Below, one piece after another: positions 1 to 6,720 of a stretch of DNA of 12,615 nucleotides. Under the pieces are notes generated by a model that had not been told where the DNA came from, made no database searches, and saw only the letters and a program-made list of their open reading frames with translations. How positions within the stretch are numbered: position 1 is the stretch's first letter; each line of letters opens with the position of its first letter. The DNA is from Baffinella frigidus (lineage: Eukaryota > Cryptophyceae > Cryptomonadales > Baffinellaceae): the NCBI GenBank assembly GCA_026770585.1, contig MU647321.1:13493-26107 (forward strand), written 5' to 3'. The translations under genes and the position numbers were made by a program.

Positions 1-227
1 AGAGTGAGGTGGGCTGTGGCCTTCGATGTGAGGGTAAATAAAAGCACCAAAGCACCAAAGAGAACGTGTAGTGTCTGAGAGACACTCGCTCTGAGGATCA
101 GACGATGCTCGGGGGCGGCTGATTCCTAGCTCTGCCTCAGGCTATCTGACTATCCTCAAGTTGACACGCTGAGTGTGCAGTATAACTCCGTCAACTTTGG
201 AGCTGAGAAGAGCCCGGGCCCACCAAG
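1..227. other. No gene seen; leading segment
   Basis: Contains a doubled CACCAAAG (about 45-60), a small stem GTGTCTgaGAGACAC (about 72-86) and a hairpin GGGCCCACCAAgTTGGTGAGCCC (about 215-237, running just past this segment). No coding frame stands out. Confidence 0.5.
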
Positions 228-263
228 TTGGTGAGCCCGAATAGACTGAGAGAGAGAGAGAGG

Positions 264-390
264 TTTCTACTGCAATCCTCTACACCGGGAGACTTGATGC
301 GATCCGAAAGGAAGCATGCCCATCCTGCAGAACCAGTTCCAGTGTCAGCCTCTGATGGGAGCTCGAAGAACCTAACGGAACTGACGGAGC
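264..390 (+). repeat. Dispersed repeat R1, copy 1
   Basis: TTTCTACTGCAATCCTCTAC, then GATCCGAAAGGAAGCATG, CTGCAGAACCAGTTCCAGTG and GGGAGCTCGAAGAACCTAAC. Related copies are at 4992-5117 and 10030-10425. The shape (a fixed body with a short tail of ACCTAANGG units) is SINE-like, but no convincing RNA polymerase III A and B boxes are present, so I do not assign a class. Confidence 0.7.
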
Positions 391-477
391 TAGAATCTGG
401 GCTTGAGCGAGTTGGTGGGAATAGACGCGGCGCGCAGGATCTCCGGGTAGAGATCCCGCCCCTAGAGCATTGGGGGC

Positions 478-550
478 GTACCTCAGAGGAGTCCCAATCC
501 TATGTTGACAATCTTGACGGGGAAGCCACTGTTGGGACTCCTCTGAGTAC
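478..550 (+). repeat. Hairpin GTACCTCAGAGGAGTCCCAA
   Basis: 478-497 pairs with 532-550 (TTGGGACTCCTCTGAGTAC) with one bulge and a 34-base loop. Weaker pairing (CCTAGAG / CTCTAG) extends it to about 470-572. It may be a degraded MITE. Confidence 0.6.
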
Positions 551-737
551 CGTCCGGGACACACCCTCTAGATTTGTGTCAGTCTATTTGGGCACGCCAA
601 TTTGGCGAGTGAGGTCGGTTCTAGTATCCACCGGGTATGGTGGGGGAGCTTAGAACCTACCGATCTAGTGGAGTGAGGCAGAGCTAGAACCTGGGCGTGA
701 AGGTCTTGGGGGGAGAACACATGGTGGGAGAAAAGGT

Positions 738-888
738 GGCTACAAAGGGATTTTCGGGCACTCAGTGCCCGAGTTTCCGTTACCTTATCCGTAGGAACCC
801 CCCTATGCCCCTACGGGTTGCCTACCGTAGGGTCGTGGGTCTTACCGCTCAGGGGTTATTCAAAATCCCTTCGAAGTCCGCTGTGTGG
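738..888 (+). mobile_element. Element E, copy 1
   Basis: Left GGCTACAAAGGGATTTTCGG against right AAAATCCCTTCGAAGTCCGC, ending GCTGTGTGG. The inside contains CCCCCCTATGCCCCTACGGG and TACCGTAGGGTCGTGGGTC. The left terminal CCACACAGCG of the complete copy is lost. Confidence 0.7.
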
Positions 889-957
889 TTCAATAACCAC
901 ACGGTGCCCACACGAGAATGCTAGAGGGGCCTATTTAAAACCAATGTGCTTTAAAAG

Positions 958-983
958 TGGATATTTGCGTAGTAACTTTCGTT
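958..983 (+). repeat. Fragment of the MITE A/B inner arm
   Basis: GCGTAGTAACTTTCGTTG at about 967-984 matches the inner right arm GTGTAGTAATTTTCGTTG of MITEs A and B with two differences. No partner arm is present, so it is a remnant. Confidence 0.4.
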
Positions 984-1042
984 GATTGGTTGTTTCGAAC
1001 CTGGGCTTGAAGTTGAAGGCCTTGGTGGTGGGAGAAGACGGG

Positions 1043-1134
1043 ACCCCCCTATGCCCCTACGGGTTGCCTACCGTAGGGTCGTGGGTCTTACCGCTCAGGG
1101 GTTATTCAAAATCCCTTCGAAGTCCGCTGCGTGG
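1043..1134 (+). mobile_element. Element E, copy 2 (right part only)
   Basis: Essentially identical to 797-888 over about 88 bp with one difference near the end (GCTGCGTGG for GCTGTGTGG). This implies a very recent local duplication. It interrupts the coding-like stretch at 1095-1274. Confidence 0.75.
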
Positions 1135-1274
1135 TACAGGGTTATATCGAACCTGGGCTTGAAGGCCTTGGTGGTGGGAGAATTTGTGGTGAGAGGCACA
1201 AGCGTGGCGGGCGAAGACGAAAACGCGCCCGAGAACTTCTCGTAGATCATCTCCCACAGGCTGGTGGGATCCAT
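1095..1274 (-). CDS. Short coding-like fragment (59 codons) running into an E repeat
   Basis: From a minus-strand ATG at 1274 (1274-1272) the frame begins MDPTSLWEMIYEKFSGAF, continues through SSSPATLVPLTTNSP and a TKAFKPRF motif, then runs into the E repeat at about 1134 and stops at 1097-1095. The codons are GC-ending, like the other plausible exons here. The SP-x-TKAFKPRF stretch recurs in degraded form at about 996-1035 and 690-721, with a weaker one at 398-425. Because of this the region looks like a tandemly duplicated gene piece broken by E elements. I do not recognise the family. It may be no more than a chance frame in a repeat. Confidence 0.25.
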   Translation of the reverse strand: MDPTSLWEMIYEKFSGAFSSSPATLVPLTTNSPTTKAFKPRFDITLYHAADFEGILNNP

Positions 1275-1332
1275 GTGTCACGTCACTTCTTTTTAAAAAT
1301 AAAATCAAACGTCGCACTACATACATGGGTAG

Positions 1333-1505
1333 CCTCAAACACCCCAACAGAACCACCCTGTATCCCCTCTTCACGAGCCTCTGCACTGGAGAGCGAAACG
1401 CGATCCGAGAGCAAAAATGCTTTCTCTGCAGTCCTTTCTACGGAAGGGCGTATCGTTGGGCTATGTTGGGAGAAATTAAAACCTAAAGGACCTAAAGGAC
1501 CTAAA
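1333..1505 (+). repeat. Dispersed repeat F, copy 1
   Basis: ACCCCAACAGAACCACCCTG, TCTTCACGAGCCTCTGCACT, GCGATCCGAGAGCAAAAATG, TACGGAAGGGCGTATCGTTG and a tail of CCTAAAGGA units. Shared words with R1 (CCTCTGCAC, GATCCGA, CTGCAG, TGTTGGGAG, AAACCT) suggest a common ancestor. Confidence 0.75.
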
Positions 1506-1613
1506 CCCCCGCAGGGGGTCTTAGAATGTGGTCATGCTGGTCTTGCAATCAATAAATTCTCATTCTGCATAAGAGCTACCAGAGGTAGAGGTTGTGTCCC
1601 TGATGGTACGCAA

Positions 1614-1851
1614 CCCGACGGGTATGTGTTACGGTAGGTCCACTGTATGACATGGACCGATCATAGTCTGAATACAAACCGCACCATCTCTGCATCTGTC
1701 TGTAGGTCTCCTCACGCTGTAGGAGGTGGAGTTAGACTCCATCCGGAAAATGCTCGTATGAGCGGCCGACACGGGGTACAGTAAGTGGCACAACGCGTCG
1801 AGCATGTGCGGCGCTGACGCTGGTTGTTTGGCAATAAATTATCAATCTCTC
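1614..1851 (-). repeat. Repeat G, copy 1 of a 238-bp inverted pair
   Basis: Reverse complement of 5673-5910 with three substitutions and no gaps by eye. In the frame that is open in copy 2 this copy has TAA for CAA and two other amino-acid changes, so it is not a conserved protein. Confidence 0.85.
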
Positions 1852-1956
1852 AGTTGAACGTCCTGTCTACATCAGAGCTACCAGAGCTAGAGGTGGTAAC
1901 GGAGTACTGGGACAGTAGGCAGAACTGTACTAGGCTCTCGCAGAGCGGGTACGTTC
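1852..1956. other. Spacer between repeat G and the first hairpin MITE
   Basis: Contains CAGAGCTACCAGAGCTAGAG, related to AGAGCTACCAGAGGTAGAGG at about 1571-1591. No gene seen. Confidence 0.4.
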
Positions 1957-2106
1957 TTATCTCAGAAAACGAGTTCTAAAACTCGTTTTCTTAAGTCAAT
2001 TCCCTTACAAATTTGTCAACTTATGCGGAGAGTAAAGATTAAGTTGACGAATTTGTAGGGGAATTGACTTAAGAAAACGAGTTTTAGAACTCGTTTTGTG
2101 AGATAA
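1957..2106 (+). mobile_element. Hairpin MITE, 4-bp TSD GTTC
   Basis: Nearly the whole 150 bp forms one hairpin. The left arm runs TTATCTCAGAAAACGAGTT onward and the right arm ends AACTCGTTTTGTGAGATAA. The inner arms pair TTAAGTCAATTCCC with GGGGAATTGACTTAA and GTCAACTTA with TAAGTTGAC. GTTC is repeated directly at 1953-1956 and 2107-2110. Each arm also contains a small hairpin (AAACGAGTTctaaAACTCGTTT). Confidence 0.85.
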
Positions 2107-2133
2107 GTTCTGGCTCGGGGCGTACGCTTGCTC

Positions 2134-2274
2134 TCATCTCCACAAATGTATTAATTAATTGCGTTTGGCGCAACGAAATTTACTACACAAATGCTTTACT
2201 ACTACTTTTATGAGCAAATCGTGTAGTAATTTTCGTTGCCCAAAAGCAATTAATCAATACTTGTATGGAGATTA
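2134..2274 (+). mobile_element. MITE A copy 1, 4-bp TSD GCTC
   Basis: A 141-bp palindrome with ends TCATCTCCA and TGGAGATTA, outer arms rich in TATTAATTAATTGC, and inner arms GCAACGAAATTTACTACAC against GTGTAGTAATTTTCGTTGC. The loop carries AAATGCTTTACTACTAC. GCTC flanks it at 2130-2133 and 2275-2278. It is the inverted counterpart of 8762-8902. Confidence 0.85.
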
Positions 2275-2370
2275 GCTCTGTACCCCCCTTACAGAGGTTG
2301 TGTCCCTGGCGGTACGCATTCGATAATAAATAGTACGGGGGGGGGTCCTTTAGGTATATCTATTGTCCGT

Positions 2371-2426
2371 CAACTTTGGTGCGACCACTTTGGGGCGACA
2401 ACTTTGGGGCATCAACTTTGGGGCGA
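2371..2426 (+). repeat. 14-bp tandem repeat, four units
   Basis: Units at 2371, 2385, 2399 and 2413 follow CAACTTTGGGGCGA with small changes. A single related CAACTTTGG lies at about 192-200. Confidence 0.9.
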
Positions 2427-2427
2427 C

Positions 2428-2563
2428 ACCGAGCCTCATAAATGCTGACTTGGGTTCGGTGTGTGTGTGAGCATGGGAACCAGTTGGTATACCTTCACCC
2501 ACCCCAAGAGAACCACCCTGTATCCCCTCTTCACGAGCCTCTGCACTGGAGAGCGAAACGCGA
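2428..2563 (+). repeat. Dispersed repeat F, 5' part
   Basis: GAGCCTCATAAATGCTGACT, TGGGTTCGGTGTGTGTGTGA, CCAAGAGAACCACCCTGTAT and TTCACGAGCCTCTGCACTGG, breaking off after GCGAAACGCGA. The complement of 8042-8122 shows that it is the front part of F. Confidence 0.7.
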
Positions 2564-2618
2564 GGGGGCGTACTGTCATTTGTCAGTTAAGGGGATGATC
2601 AAGGACATCAAGAAGTCT

Positions 2619-2689
2619 CTGCCTACGGTAGGAGGTCGTAGGCAATGCCGTAGGCCTAACTACCCCATTTTCAGGCCGTTACCCTATTA
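2619..2689 (+). repeat. Half copy of MITE R2
   Basis: CTGCCTACGGTAGGAGGTCG, TAGGCAATGCCGTAGGCC and TAACTACCCCATTTTCAGGC up to CCTATTA match the right arm of 10217-10382. The left arm is missing. It ends five bases before the TA-flanked compound MITE. Confidence 0.75.
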
Positions 2690-2694
2690 ACGTA

Positions 2695-3000
2695 GAGCGA
2701 TTCCGGGAAATGTTGGCCGCTTTTCCGTTTGCTGATTTGCCGGTTTGCCGGTTTTACAAGTCCCTGTATTGTTTTAAAGCCATACCAGGAACAGGATGAT
2801 CACAGGATTAGTACCAGGCGCGTCCATTTTACATTTGTAAAATGGACTTGTAAAACGGGCAAACCGGCAACCCCGCAACCCGAAAAGCGGCGACATTTAC
2901 CGGAGTCGCTAAATCCGGTAAATGTCGCTCTATCTAGTCGCTCTATCTATAGATAGAGCGACATTTACCGGAGATAGAGCGACATTTACCGGAGTCGCTC
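2695..3000 (+). mobile_element. Compound TA-flanked MITE with repeated ends
   Basis: The left end TA|GAGCGATTCCGGGAAATG resembles the inner part of the 4315-4736 element (TAGAGCGTTTGCGGTAATTG). The first right arm (about 2880-2908) pairs AAAAGCGG and GACATTTACCGGAGTCGCT with it. The loop contains the hairpin GTCCATTTTACatttGTAAAATGGAC (2822-2847). Beyond it GACATTTACCGG and its complement recur at least three more times with GTCGCTCTATCTA spacers and a TCTATAGA palindrome, ending GTCGCTC|TA at 2994-3002. This looks like serial insertion of one family into its own ends. Confidence 0.65.
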
Positions 3001-3045
3001 TATCTATCATGCTTCTGCACCCAGAGGATCTACTTATGCACCCAA

Positions 3046-3206
3046 CCACACAGCGGACTTCGAAGGGATTTCGAACAACCCTTCAGCGATGAGACACACG
3101 ACCCTAAGGTAGGCAACCCGCAGGGGCATAGGGGGATTCCTGCAGATAAGGTCACGGAAAGGTGGCCCGATTTGGGCCGAAAATCCCTTCGTAGCCCGCT
3201 GTGTGG
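3046..3206 (-). mobile_element. Element E, complete copy, inverted
   Basis: A 161-bp element with ends CCACACAGCGGACTTCGAAG and CTTCGTAGCCCGCTGTGTGG. The inside is the complement of copies 1 and 2 (ACCCTAAGGTAGGCAACCCG). No clear TSD is visible. It is probably a MITE. Confidence 0.8.
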
Positions 3207-3377
3207 CCTGCCCTCTGCAACCTTGCGATCGCCAATAAGTAGACCGGGTTGACTTAGATAAGCTTCAATGGCTCCAAGGGCCTAGGGCCTAGGGCCCTTG
3301 CCTTCATATAGCACCCCTGCTACACCCTCCTCGTCGCGGACATTGAAGCAACCGGTCGCTTTCTACATAAGAGCTAC
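3207..3377. other. Spacer between element E and a MITE
   Basis: No gene seen. Includes a near-palindrome at about 3277-3301 (CAAGGGCCTAGGGCC continuing to GGGCCCTTG). Confidence 0.4.
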
Positions 3378-3510
3378 CCACCAACCCTCCCGTTCGGACC
3401 AAATCGACGATTGTTTTGAGCCTTCAGACAGAGGGGTCGAATCTGACCCCTCCTACGGGAAATCCGAGATCTTACAATCGACGATTTGGTCCTCCCGTGA
3501 GGGTTGGTGG
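3378..3510 (+). mobile_element. MITE of the CCACCARCCC group
   Basis: The terminal inverted repeats CCACCAACCCTCCCG and GAGGGTTGGTGG continue inward with GGACCAAATCGACGATTGT against ACAATCGACGATTTGGTCC. The centre is a short palindrome around GAGGGGTCGAATCTGACCCC. The design matches 9679-9818, including the same central motif. No clear TSD is visible. On the minus strand it lies directly downstream of the probable exon at 3706-3977. Confidence 0.85.
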
Positions 3511-3683
3511 ACCCTTGGGGAGGTCTGCAGTCAACCTGTGCCACGAGATCCCCCTGCGGGGGTATGTGTGCCTCTTGGATCTCGAGCTCTCGCTCACACA
3601 CTTCACGTTGTGGGGGACGGGGACGAAGCGATGCCAGCAGTCGCGCGACGCGCCGCGCAAACAAAGGCAACTCGCGAAGGAGG

Positions 3684-3977
3684 TCAGGGTGGGAGGGGCG
3701 CTGACCTGGGTGGCTCTGCGTTCCCCTGCAGCTTGGCGTCGCCACGTCTCGCCTCCGGTGCGCTCTGGGAGCGGCCGATCACCGCCACCCCGCTCCCTCT
3801 GGCGAGCGCTGTGTGGCTGCCGCGGGCAGTCTTCCGGTCCATGCCACACCCGAAGTTCTTGCTGACCTCTTCCACGACGGCGCCCCACGGGTCCTCGTCA
3901 GCCTCTTGCGCAAAATAGTTGGCCCTCTTCTTTGCCGGCGCCTGGCTAGCAGCAGTCACAGGTAGCGTGGGAGCCAT
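3684..3977 (-). CDS. Hypothetical protein, probable first exon (97-codon open frame)
   Basis: Minus-strand ATG at 3977 opens a GC-rich frame beginning MAPTLPVTAASQAPAKKR and including NYFAQEADEDPWGAVVEEV and a Ser/Arg-rich VIGRSQSAPEARRG. I do not recognise the family. The balanced composition (acidic helix-like middle, basic Ala/Pro-rich start) and high GC at third positions resemble the CRAL-TRIO exons and not the surrounding repeats. A good donor, CCCAG|GTCAGC, occurs at 3706/3705, just before the in-frame stop. An acceptor CCCCCGCAG at 3555-3554 would remove 152 nt and lead into RGISWHRLTADLPKG, ending at a stop (3474-3472) inside the neighbouring MITE. Thus either a short protein, or a gene whose 3' end was altered by the MITE. 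Other frames here are also open because of GC content, so this remains uncertain. Confidence 0.4.
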   Translation of the reverse strand: MAPTLPVTAASQAPAKKRANYFAQEADEDPWGAVVEEVSKNFGCGMDRKTARGSHTALARGSGVAVIGRSQSAPEARRGDAKLQGNAEPPRSAPLPP

Positions 3978-4312
3978 GACGGTCAGGAGGAACGGTTCTC
4001 GCCCCCAATGCGCCTACGAAAAATCTACCCAGTCAGGATTTGCTGACTGGCTTAAAATGGCAGCATGCCAGTCAGCAGGTGCTGGGGGGTGTCTATCCAA
4101 AACGGAGACATCACGTCCGCGATGATAAACCCCCAAAATCGACCAACGTCAGGTCACAAGGTCCTTTTTCACACACACTCGTTCGCGCTAAAAGTGTTTA
4201 GATGGCTGATCGTGGTACAGATTTTTAAAATTTGACCAACAAAGAGCTCCATTTCTCAACACTTTTGTTGAGAATTGGATTCGGGTTCTAAATTCAATAG
4301 TCTAGTTATTAG
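3978..4312. other. Upstream side of the minus-strand exon; hairpins only
   Basis: No coding frame is convincing. A 10-bp stem GCTGACTGGC / GCCAGTCAGC lies at about 4043-4077, and TTCTCAACActtttGTTGAGAA at about 4253-4273. The first could lie in the 5' leader or promoter of the minus-strand exon starting at 3977. Confidence 0.4.
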
Positions 4313-4314
4313 TA

Positions 4315-4736
4315 GAGCCAATGTGGTAGGACTTGGCCAAATTGAACTTCGAACTTACAATATGCGAACTTCTAGATGGACTCTTTTGGACATGTAGTGT
4401 TTTAAATTCAATTTTTGCAGTACAAATCATGGTGTTTACTAATAATTACGGTCCATCTAGAAGTTCGCATATTGTAAGTTCGAAGTTCGATTTGGCCTTC
4501 CTAGAGCGTTTGCGGTAATTGTTGTCCGTTTTGGACGTACGGTTTCCCGGTTTTCCGGTTTTGAAAAGGGACTTATAGGACGTGACAATGATTTTAAATG
4601 GTACCAAGAGGCGCAATTCTGGTACTATTTAAAATCCTTGTCACGTCCTATAAGTCCCTTTTCAAAACCGGAAAACCGGAAAACCGTACGTCCAAAACGG
4701 ACAACAATTACCGCAAACGCTCTACCACATTGGCTC
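4315..4736 (+). mobile_element. TA-flanked palindromic MITE, interrupted by a nested MITE
   Basis: The ends GAGCCAATGTGGTAG and CTACCACATTGGCTC are flanked by TA (4313-4314, 4737-4738). The arms continue as AGCGTTTGCGGTAATTG / CAATTACCGCAAACGCT, then GGACGTACGGTTT, CCGGTTTTCCGG and AAAAGGGACTTATAGGACG with their complements, around a loop near 4611-4623. The left arm is split at 4329-4501 by another element; the right arm is uninterrupted. Without the insert and its extra TA it would be 247 bp. Confidence 0.85.
4329..4501 (+). mobile_element. Nested TA-flanked MITE
   Basis: A 173-bp element with arms GGACTTGGCCAAATTGAACT and AGTTCGATTTGGCCTTCC; inner pairing CGAACTTACAATATGCGAAC with GTTCGCATATTGTAAGTTCG and TTCTAGATGGA with TCCATCTAGAA. 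TA lies at 4327-4328 and 4502-4503. The opposite arm of the host element supplies the empty site (GTGGTAGAGCG in complement), which confirms the insertion point. Confidence 0.85.
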
Positions 4737-4831
4737 TAAATCCCTTCAATTTTGTATTAATGAACACTCGGTATCAGATTCTGCACTGCTGCCTGAGCAG
4801 GGACGGCGAGAGAGGTCGTCTCCACAAAAAC

Positions 4832-4915
4832 GGATACATGGTTACCTCGCTCATAAGAAAGCGCCCCCCCCCCAGGACCCAAAGGGTCAAGATGCAGCAG
4901 GGCGCTGCCCACGCC
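4832..4915 (+). repeat. D-derived direct repeat, copy 1 of 2
   Basis: GGATACATGGTTACCTCGCT, CATAAGAAAGC, a C run, then AGGACCCAAAGGGTCAAGAT and GCAGCAGGGCGCTG up to CCACGCC. The same block recurs at 5182-5263 with a few changes. The flanking motif AGAGAGGTCGTCTCCAC occurs at about 4809 and again at about 4916, on both sides of this block. Confidence 0.75.
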
Positions 4916-4991
4916 AGAGAGGTCGTCTCCACAAAAATGGCCCGACCCCCGTCGCGCAGAGTGACGGGGATCTGACAGTGCTGGATTTGGG

Positions 4992-5117
4992 CTGCTGCGA
5001 TCCTCTGCACCGGGGGGCCTGAATGTGATCCGAAAGGGAGCATGGCTTTTCTGCAGAACAAGTTCCAGTGTCCGCCTATGTTGGGAGCTCGAAAAACCTT
5101 AAGGACCTGAAGGGATT
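4992..5117 (+). repeat. Dispersed repeat R1, copy 2 (uninterrupted)
   Basis: CTGCTGCGATCCTCTGCACC, GTGATCCGAAAGGGAGCATG, CAAGTTCCAGTGTCCGCC and GGGAGCTCGAAAAACCTTAA. It provides the empty site (GTGT at 5068-5071) for the element inserted at 10217-10382 in copy 3. Confidence 0.75.
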
Positions 5118-5181
5118 GGCCCCCGCCTCGGGACGGATAGGCCCGCCTCAGCGAAGGTGTAGGATTGGCCCGCCTCGGGAC

Positions 5182-5263
5182 GGATACAGGGTTACCTCGC
5201 TCATAAGAAAGCAACCCCCCCCAGGACCCAAAGGGTCAAGATGCAGCAGGGGGCTGTCCACGC
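5182..5263 (+). repeat. D-derived direct repeat, copy 2 of 2
   Basis: Second copy of the 4832-4915 block, about 350 bp downstream. It is preceded by a doubled GGATTGGCCC..CGCCTCGGGACGGATA motif (about 5113-5139 and 5162-5186). Confidence 0.75.
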
Positions 5264-5266
5264 CTT

Positions 5267-5301
5267 TCGGGTTTGGGGTTGAGGGTGAGGGTTTAGGGTT
5301 A
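5267..5301 (+). repeat. Short telomere-like patch
   Basis: CGGGTTTGGGGTTGAGGGTG followed by AGGGTTTAGGGTTACC: about five degenerate TTTAGGG-type units directly after the second D-derived block. Confidence 0.7.
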
Positions 5302-5370
5302 CCCATCAAGACAGGTTATCGTCTCTCTGAATCAGGTTGTTTGTGGGTACCCTTACGAGAGACAGTACCA

Positions 5371-5496
5371 CCACGCCAGAGTGGAGGAGGGTGTTGATTT
5401 TTAAAAAACCTTTCTGATGAGGTTCTTTGACTTTTGAAAACCACTGCCTTGAGGGGAAATGGACTTTTGGCAACCCCTTCCAAGAATAAGGCGTGG
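5371..5496 (+). mobile_element. Element H, copy 1
   Basis: Ends CCACGCCAGAG and GGCGTGG, with inner words GACTTTTGAAAACCACTGCC and GGACTTTTGGCAACCCCTTC. Shares its whole design with 6123-6249. Terminal repeats are short and no TSD is clear. Confidence 0.65.
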
Positions 5497-5672
5497 GTAT
5501 GAGAGGCGCGCATCCATCTCGCTAAAAGCGAGAAGCACATGCAGCTTGAGGGGAGAGAGAGATTGAGGGACCCTACCGTAGGGTGTATGAGCCTACTGGC
5601 CACTTGAGCCTCTACTCTACCCTCCCCCCTGACAGACAACGATGGTGACGGCAGACATGGCCGGGGGGCAGA

Positions 5673-5910
5673 GAGAGATTGATAATTTATTGCCAAACAA
5701 CCAGCGTCAGCGCCGCACATGCTGGACGCATTGTGCCACTTACTGTACCCCGTGTCGGCCGCTCATACGAGCATTTTCCGGATGGAGTCCAACTCCACCT
5801 CCTACAGCGTGAGGAGACCTACAGACAGATGCAGAGATGGTGCGGTTTGTATTCAGACTATGATCGGTCCATGTCATACAGTGGACCTACCGTAACACAT
5901 ACCCGTCGGG
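5673..5910 (+). repeat. Repeat G, copy 2 of a 238-bp inverted pair
   Basis: Runs from GAGAGATTGATAATTTATTG to ACACATACCCGTCGGG. Its partner is about 3.8 kb upstream on the other strand. An 81-codon open frame here is not kept in the partner. Immediately after it, GAGTATGTGTGGAGGGTA occurs twice (about 5923 and 6009). Confidence 0.85.
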
Positions 5911-6122
5911 GCCGGACTGATTGAGTATGTGTGGAGGGTAGGTATGCGTTATGGTGTCCACCCTTCAGGTATACTTCCTTGCAGGGGGAAATCGGGGGCA
6001 GGCCGAAGGAGTATGTGTGGAGGGTAAGTATGTGTTATCGTAGCCTGTGTTAGGGTAAGTGGACTGTACCCCGCTCAGTCTGTCATCTCGCTAAAACGAG
6101 AAGCACCTTTAGTGTGAGTACA
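5911..6122. other. Spacer with doubled GAGTATGTGTGGAGGGTA
   Basis: The two copies (about 5923 and 6009) are followed by GTATGYGTTATSGT, and GTAAGTGGACTGTACCCCG resembles a motif inside repeat G. No gene seen. Confidence 0.4.
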
Positions 6123-6249
6123 CCACGCCAGAGTTGAGGAGGGGGTAAATCAGTCAAAACCCGCGTCAGGAAGCGGTTTTTGACTTTTGAAAAGCACTGC
6201 CCTAATGAGGAATTGACTTTTGACGACCCCTTCGAAGGCTCTGGCGTGG
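6123..6249 (+). mobile_element. Element H, copy 2
   Basis: Better-preserved ends: CCACGCCAGAG and CTCTGGCGTGG. The inside has GACTTTTGAAAAGCACTGCC and TTGACTTTTGACGACCCC. It is preceded at 6087-6106 by TCTCGCTAAAACGAGAAGCA, also found downstream of copy 1 at about 5518-5538. Confidence 0.7.
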
Positions 6250-6396
6250 CAACTGCAGACGGTGCGGTATGTATTCGTCTATGTGAATAAACTTGATACT
6301 AATTACGTTCTCACCCACATGCGAGCGAGGCAGCAATGCACCACTTATTTTTGGCATTGAGGTCACAGACACCAGCTTACCGCCACCTACTCAGTA

Positions 6397-6514
6397 CAGG
6401 GGTACCTCGCCCATAAGAGACTGCCCCCCCCCATAGGAAAACCGTGGGGCCCTAAGCATAGGCCTACTGCAGGGTCCTAGGGGGGCGCGGTTTCCTATGA
6501 ACGAGGTACCCCTG
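6397..6514 (+). mobile_element. Repeat D, complete palindromic copy
   Basis: Ends CAGGGGTACCTCGCCCATAA and the complement-like CTATGAACGAGGTACCCCTG are flanked by TA (6395-6396, 6515-6516). A GC-rich centre pairs CCCCCC with GGGGGG and contains GGGGCCCTAAGCATAGGCC. Partial copies occur at 4832-4890, 5182-5230, 10095-10164, 10479-10554 and 10681-10705. It is probably a TA-type MITE. Confidence 0.7.
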
Positions 6515-6570
6515 TATCACGTGCTGCGCTGCATGCGGCTTCGGCGTTGAAGTTTAACCTCACACTAGGT

Positions 6571-6711
6571 TTATCCGGAGAAACCTATTTTTTCTTTCAT
6601 TTCCTGGCAACGAAAATTACTACACAAATGCTTTAATATTACTTGTAAGAACGAATTGTGTGGTAATTTTCGTTGCCAGGAAATGACAGAAAAATAGGGT
6701 TGTCCGGATAC
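6571..6711 (+). mobile_element. MITE B copy 1, 4-bp TSD AGGT
   Basis: The outer arms TTATCCGGAGAAACCTATTT and AAAATAGGGTTGTCCGGATA surround the same inner hairpin as MITE A (GGCAACGAAAATTACTACAC and its complement). AGGT lies at 6567-6570 and 6712-6715. The last base of the element appears mutated relative to the complete copy at 11257-11396. Confidence 0.8.
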
Positions 6712-6720
6712 AGGTCCTAC

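Noticed and set aside
264-390. Calling R1 or F a tRNA-derived SINE
   Set aside because: GATCCGAAA is only vaguely like a B box and no A box stands at the right distance, so the class is left open.
228-653. 141-codon plus-strand frame
   Set aside because: It begins at a TTG, runs through repeat R1 and a hairpin, and shows no family resemblance; its homologous repeat copies do not keep the frame.
3298-3918. Plus-strand frame of 206 codons over the GC-rich block
   Set aside because: It crosses the MITE at 3378-3510 and is Ser/Pro/Arg-rich low-complexity sequence typical of an antisense shadow; the minus-strand frame from 3977 has the more protein-like composition.
5519-5539. Histone-type 3' stem-loop at CTCGCTAAAAGCGAG
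   Set aside because: The stem and loop do not match the histone consensus and no histone gene is nearby; it recurs beside element H.
5679-5924. 81-codon frame in repeat G
   Set aside because: It begins at TTG, and the inverted copy has a stop and two replacements among only three differences, so there is no sign of protein constraint.
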